A stretch of 64,000 nt of DNA, taken from NCBI RefSeq assembly GCF_003854935.1, contig NZ_CP033969.1, positions 1,302,001 through 1,366,000 of the forward strand. Direction: 5' to 3'. Both the position numbers and the translations under genes were made by a program. The notes under the pieces were generated by a model. It was not told the origin of the DNA. It worked only from the letters and a program-made list of their open reading frames with translations, and did not search any database. Shown in pieces: positions 61,111 to 64,000 of the stretch; the stretch's first letter is position 1, and every line of letters starts with the position of its first letter. Source of the stretch: Cupriavidus pauculus. Its GTDB lineage: Bacteria > Pseudomonadota > Gammaproteobacteria > Burkholderiales > Burkholderiaceae.

Positions 61111-61266
61111 GGGGGTCTCCTCAACTGTTTGGCGAAATGGCGACGTCTTTGTGCGTGGCGTCGTTCCCTGCGATTCTACGCGCGCCATTTTCAGAATCGG
61201 CTCAAAGACGGTGGGACGCCGAGTCCCTACGATCGACTGCGGACATCAACGAAGGAGAGCATTCCG

Positions 61267-62232
61267 ATGCGAGCGGTCGTACTGCAACAGATGGGCGAAG
61301 CCCCACGCTTCATGAGCTTCCGTGACCCCGAACCCCGTGCCGGCGAAGTGTTGGTGCGCGTGTGCGCCGCCGTGATCCGGCCGGCGGACCTGGCCATTGC
61401 GCGCGGCCTGCACGCGTGCATGCCGCTGGAACTGCCCTATGTCTGCGGCAGCGATGGCGTGGGCTACCTGGCGGACGGCCAGCGCGTCTACTTCCGCGCC
61501 GAGCGCAGTCCGTTTGGCGCGATGGCCGAGTTCGTGCCGGCGCACTGGACGGTGCCGGTGCCGGACGAGGTGGAGTCGGCCCCCGCGGCCGCGCTGGTCG
61601 GGCCGGCCGTGCAGGCGTGGCTGCCGCTGGCGGTGCGGGCCGATCTGGCGCCGGGTGAGACCGTGCTGATCCTGGGCGCGGCAGGGCTGGCGGCGCGCCT
61701 GGCCGTGCAGGCCGCACGGCTGCAGGGTGCGGCGCGCGTGATCGTGGTGGGCCACCGCATCGACCTGGCCCACGTGACCGGCGCCGATGCGATGGTCGAC
61801 CTGGCGCAGCCGCCCGCCACGCTGCAGCAGGCGTTCGCGGGCTTCGCGCTGGAAGGCATCGACGTGGTCGTGGATTTCCTGTGGGGCGAGGTGCTTGAGC
61901 TGCTGCTGGCGGCGCTGGTGCAGGCGGGCGGGCCGCCGGCGTCGGCGCGCGACCACGGCACGCGGATCGTGACGGTTGCCGACCGGCGCATGGCGCCGAG
62001 CGTGCTGATGGCGCCGTCGGCCCTGCGGGATTCCCGCGCCGTGGTGATGGGCTGCGGCCCCGCCAGCTATCCGCTCCCGGAAGACCTGAGGCTGCTCGTG
62101 GAGGACGTGCTGGGCTGCATGCGCGAGGGCCACCTGTCGGTCGACGCCGAGCAGATGGCCATGCAGGAGGTGGCCGCGGCGTGGCGGCGCGTGGGCGAGA
62201 CCGGCCAGCGCGTCGTGCTGACGCTGGAGTGA
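61267..62232 (+). CDS. MDR-type quinone oxidoreductase-like protein
   Basis: The 321-residue protein belongs to the medium-chain dehydrogenase/reductase superfamily in its zinc-free quinone oxidoreductase branch. It has a GroES-like N-terminal domain (VCGSDGVGYLADGQRV) and an NAD(P)-binding fold with LILGAAGLAARLAVQAARLQGAARVIVVG. The usual glycine motif reads GAAGLAA, a slight departure from AxxGxxG. ATG 61267 follows AAGGAGA. It is divergent from the Bug-family gene, and the substrate is unknown. Confidence 0.88.
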   Translation: MRAVVLQQMGEAPRFMSFRDPEPRAGEVLVRVCAAVIRPADLAIARGLHACMPLELPYVCGSDGVGYLADGQRVYFRAERSPFGAMAEFVPAHWTVPVPDEVESAPAAALVGPAVQAWLPLAVRADLAPGETVLILGAAGLAARLAVQAARLQGAARVIVVGHRIDLAHVTGADAMVDLAQPPATLQQAFAGFALEGIDVVVDFLWGEVLELLLAALVQAGGPPASARDHGTRIVTVADRRMAPSVLMAPSALRDSRAVVMGCGPASYPLPEDLRLLVEDVLGCMREGHLSVDAEQMAMQEVAAAWRRVGETGQRVVLTLE

Positions 62233-62236
62233 GCGC

Positions 62237-62266
62237 GGGCCGGGATCAGGCGGGCCGGGATCAGGC
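62237..62266. repeat. Two tandem 15-bp repeats
   Basis: The unit GGGCCGGGATCAGGC occurs twice in tandem (62237-62251 and 62252-62266) with degenerate further copies to about 62310, between the convergent oxidoreductase and rdgC genes. Confidence 0.8.
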
Positions 62267-62306
62267 GGGGCGGTGAGGCCGGGGTTGGGACCGGGGTCGG
62301 CCGGGG

Positions 62307-63242
62307 TCAGGCGGCCTTGCGCGGCGCGTCGGTGATGGCCGACTCGGTCTTGCGCTCGCCGCCCAGGGCGTCGGTCAGGTCGGTCAGCAGGCCGGCCAGT
62401 TCACCGGCCATCAGCGCGAAGTCGGCGTCGAAGCGCTCGTCCTCGTCGTGCAGCGTGGCGTCGGCCTGTTCCTTGATCACGTCCAGCGGATTCACGCGCT
62501 TGACGGCCAGGGCGTCGGTCAGCACGAAGGACACGCGGTCGTTCCACGTCATCGCCAGGCGCGTGCAGCGCTTGCCGGCGGCGATGTGGCGGCGCAGGTC
62601 CTCCGGGTCGAGCGGATGGCGGACGTAGCGCACGGTGGCCTTGCTCTCGCTGCTCGACTGCAGCTCGATCTCCTGGTCGACCGTAAAGCCGGCCGGGGCG
62701 GTATCGGTGGCCAGCCACTCGGTCATGGCGGCCACCGGCGACAGGTTGACCTGCAGGCCGACCACCGGCAGCGGGTCCAGCGCCTTGAACAGCATGCCGC
62801 GTACCTCGTCCGCCTTGGCGGTGCCGGCCGCGTCGATGGCAAGCCAGCCGTTCACGGGATCGATCCAGACGCGCGTGTCGCGGCGGATGCTGAAGGCGCG
62901 GGGGAGCAGTTCCTCGGTGACCTGCTCCTTCAGTTCCTTGAGCTGCTTGCGGCCGGGCTTGAAGCCCTGCTGCTCCTCGATCTCGGCGGCACGGGCCTTG
63001 GTGACCTGGTTGACCACGGTGGCGGGCAGCAGCTTCTTCTCGGTGCGCAGCACCAGCAGCATCTGGCGGTTCACGCAGTGCACGAGCTGGCCGTTGTCGC
63101 GCGGCGATGCCCAGCCCTGGGTTTGCATCTCAAGGCTGGTGCCGGGGTAGAACGCATGCTTGGCCAGGCTGGCCTCGACGTCTTCGGCGGAAAGCGTCCA
63201 CGGGGCGGAGAAACGATGAATCTGGAGATTCTTGAACCACAT
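62307..63242 (-). CDS. rdgC: RdgC, recombination-associated protein
   Basis: RdgC is a ring-shaped DNA-binding protein that restrains RecA-mediated exchange. The 311-residue product starts [15 protein letters not shown] and carries [32 protein letters not shown] and [16 protein letters not shown], matching the family throughout. It lies downstream of the SYLF lipoprotein gene on the same strand but behind its terminator, so it should have its own promoter in the 160-bp gap. Confidence 0.96.
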   Translation of the reverse strand: MWFKNLQIHRFSAPWTLSAEDVEASLAKHAFYPGTSLEMQTQGWASPRDNGQLVHCVNRQMLLVLRTEKKLLPATVVNQVTKARAAEIEEQQGFKPGRKQLKELKEQVTEELLPRAFSIRRDTRVWIDPVNGWLAIDAAGTAKADEVRGMLFKALDPLPVVGLQVNLSPVAAMTEWLATDTAPAGFTVDQEIELQSSSESKATVRYVRHPLDPEDLRRHIAAGKRCTRLAMTWNDRVSFVLTDALAVKRVNPLDVIKEQADATLHDEDERFDADFALMAGELAGLLTDLTDALGGERKTESAITDAPRKAA

Positions 63243-63317
63243 GAGAATTCGGCCTCGCGTACGGTTGGAATTGGCAAGGCACGCATTCTAACGGCTCGGG
63301 CGGCAGGTGGGCGGCCA

Positions 63318-63370
63318 AGAAAAAATGGCGTCCCGGATGCGGCATCGGAATGCCGCACCCGGGACGCCAT
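63318..63370 (-). terminator. Intrinsic terminator of the SYLF lipoprotein gene
   Basis: On the minus strand a 12-bp stem (ATGGCGTCCCGG with its complement), one mismatch and eight further pairs close on a 4-nt loop, followed by TTTTTTCTT. This is one of the longest stems in the window. Confidence 0.9.
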
Positions 63371-63404
63371 GTGGCGGTGGCCGGCGCGGTGGCCGGCCCG
63401 GCCG

Positions 63405-64000
63405 TCAGATGTCGAGCTTCGAGATCTTCGTGCCTTCCAGGCTCAGGCCGGCCATCACGCCGGCGTTGGTCATGGCAAAGCCGATGATCGGCTGCTGGGC
63501 CGTGTTGGTATCGATCTGGCCGTTCGCGCCGATGGTGGCCAGAGCCACCGTGGCGTCGGCGCCGACCTGCCAGCCGCTGCTGCGCACGAACTTGTCGTAG
63601 GCTTCCTGCGTCATGAACATCAGCACGAAGGCCTTGGACTGGGCGCCGATCTGCCAGCCGATGGAGCCGGAAATGGCACGGTAGTAGCCACGGTTGGCGC
63701 CGCCCGAACGCAGCACGCCGTCGCCATACTCGCCCCCGACGATAAAGCCGGCGGACAGCAGTTTCGGGAAAATCAGGATGCCCTTGGCTTTGGCGCCAAG
63801 GTCGCGCGCACCGCTGGCCGTCGCATACAGACGGTTCAGCGTATCGGTGGCGCCAGTATCGATCTCGCGACGCTTGGACGCGCTATCGCCAGAGTCCTTG
63901 GGACCGGTCACGCTGCAGCCCGTCAGCGACAGCGCGCCCAAAGAAAGACCAGTAAGGCCGACAAGCCCAGCACTGCCGGCGGACAGGAAGGTTCGACGTT
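63405..64000 (-). CDS. SYLF-domain lipoprotein with Tat-like signal (5' end outside the window)
   Basis: This is a secreted protein with a SYLF (Ysc84-type) lipid-binding domain, resembling the BPSL1445 lipoproteins of Burkholderia. The frame is open to the window edge; the last visible residues upstream read RRTFLSAGSAGLVGLTG and then a lipobox LTGC. A twin-arginine pair before a hydrophobic stretch and a lipobox indicates Tat export and lipid anchoring. The domain includes AKGILIFPKLLSAGFIVGGEYGDGVL and KAFVLMFMTQEAYDKF. The start codon lies just beyond base 64000. Confidence 0.88.
   Translation of the reverse strand, partial: RRTFLSAGSAGLVGLTGLSLGALSLTGCSVTGPKDSGDSASKRREIDTGATDTLNRLYATASGARDLGAKAKGILIFPKLLSAGFIVGGEYGDGVLRSGGANRGYYRAISGSIGWQIGAQSKAFVLMFMTQEAYDKFVRSSGWQVGADATVALATIGANGQIDTNTAQQPIIGFAMTNAGVMAGLSLEGTKISKLDI

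Overview
The window is high-GC, gene-dense chromosomal DNA from a betaproteobacterium of the family Burkholderiaceae, most like Cupriavidus (close to Ralstonia). This is inferred from recognised proteins and gene order: the dcw cluster followed by a peroxiredoxin gene, lpxC and then a dciA/secA divergon, the pilBCD-coaE-zapD-yacG block, ispB divergent from rplU-rpmA-obgE-proB, and a long-form nrdAB. No database search was run.

Layout. (1) 2-13326: a tightly packed peptidoglycan and division operon, murE(partial)-murF-mraY-murD-ftsW-murG-murC-ddlB-ftsQ-ftsA-ftsZ, in which most neighbours overlap by 4 bases. (2) 13732-15367: peroxiredoxin and lpxC, closed by a strong terminator. (3) 15382-17917, minus strand: a membrane protein, an M20 amidohydrolase and a DciA-like protein. 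(4) 18239-25841: secA, argJ, a DUF815 ATPase, mutT and an OPT-family transporter. (5) 25899-31795, minus: yacG, zapD, coaE, pilD, pilC, pilB. (6) 32113-37307: tRNA-Pro(CGG), ispB, a group II intron with its reverse transcriptase/maturase, an unassigned hairpin-rich segment, a tiny apparently leaderless membrane-peptide gene, then rplU-rpmA. (7) 37430-44634: obgE, proB, a CNP1-like lipoprotein, rppH, proS, a lytic transglycosylase and a prolyl-4-hydroxylase-like enzyme. (8) 44792-53185: LysE exporter, hpt, ffh, a CcsA/YpjD-like protein, a PP0621-like protein, pilS, pilR, ampD. (9) 53186-58107: a long nrdA leader and nrdAB. (10) 58274-60119: a hipBA-type toxin-antitoxin module with an operator array. 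(11) 60139-64000: a Bug-family binding protein, an MDR oxidoreductase, rdgC and a partial SYLF lipoprotein.

Most of the window is housekeeping: cell wall precursor synthesis and division (mur/fts/zapD/ampD), lipid A (lpxC), secretion (secA, ffh), translation (rplU, rpmA, proS, tRNA), deoxynucleotide supply (nrdAB) and type IV pili (pilBCD plus pilSR).

The parts most worth a second look are non-coding. Four related 22-bp operators start exactly 50 bp apart upstream of hipBA (58274-58445). The nrdAB leader carries two NrdR-like boxes 31 bp apart, one covering a -10 hexamer, and further down an 18-bp perfect inverted repeat enclosing 59 nt. The group II intron sits in the ispB 5' leader, about 17 nt from the start codon. 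A 32-codon membrane peptide gene begins 7 nt after a perfect TATAAT.
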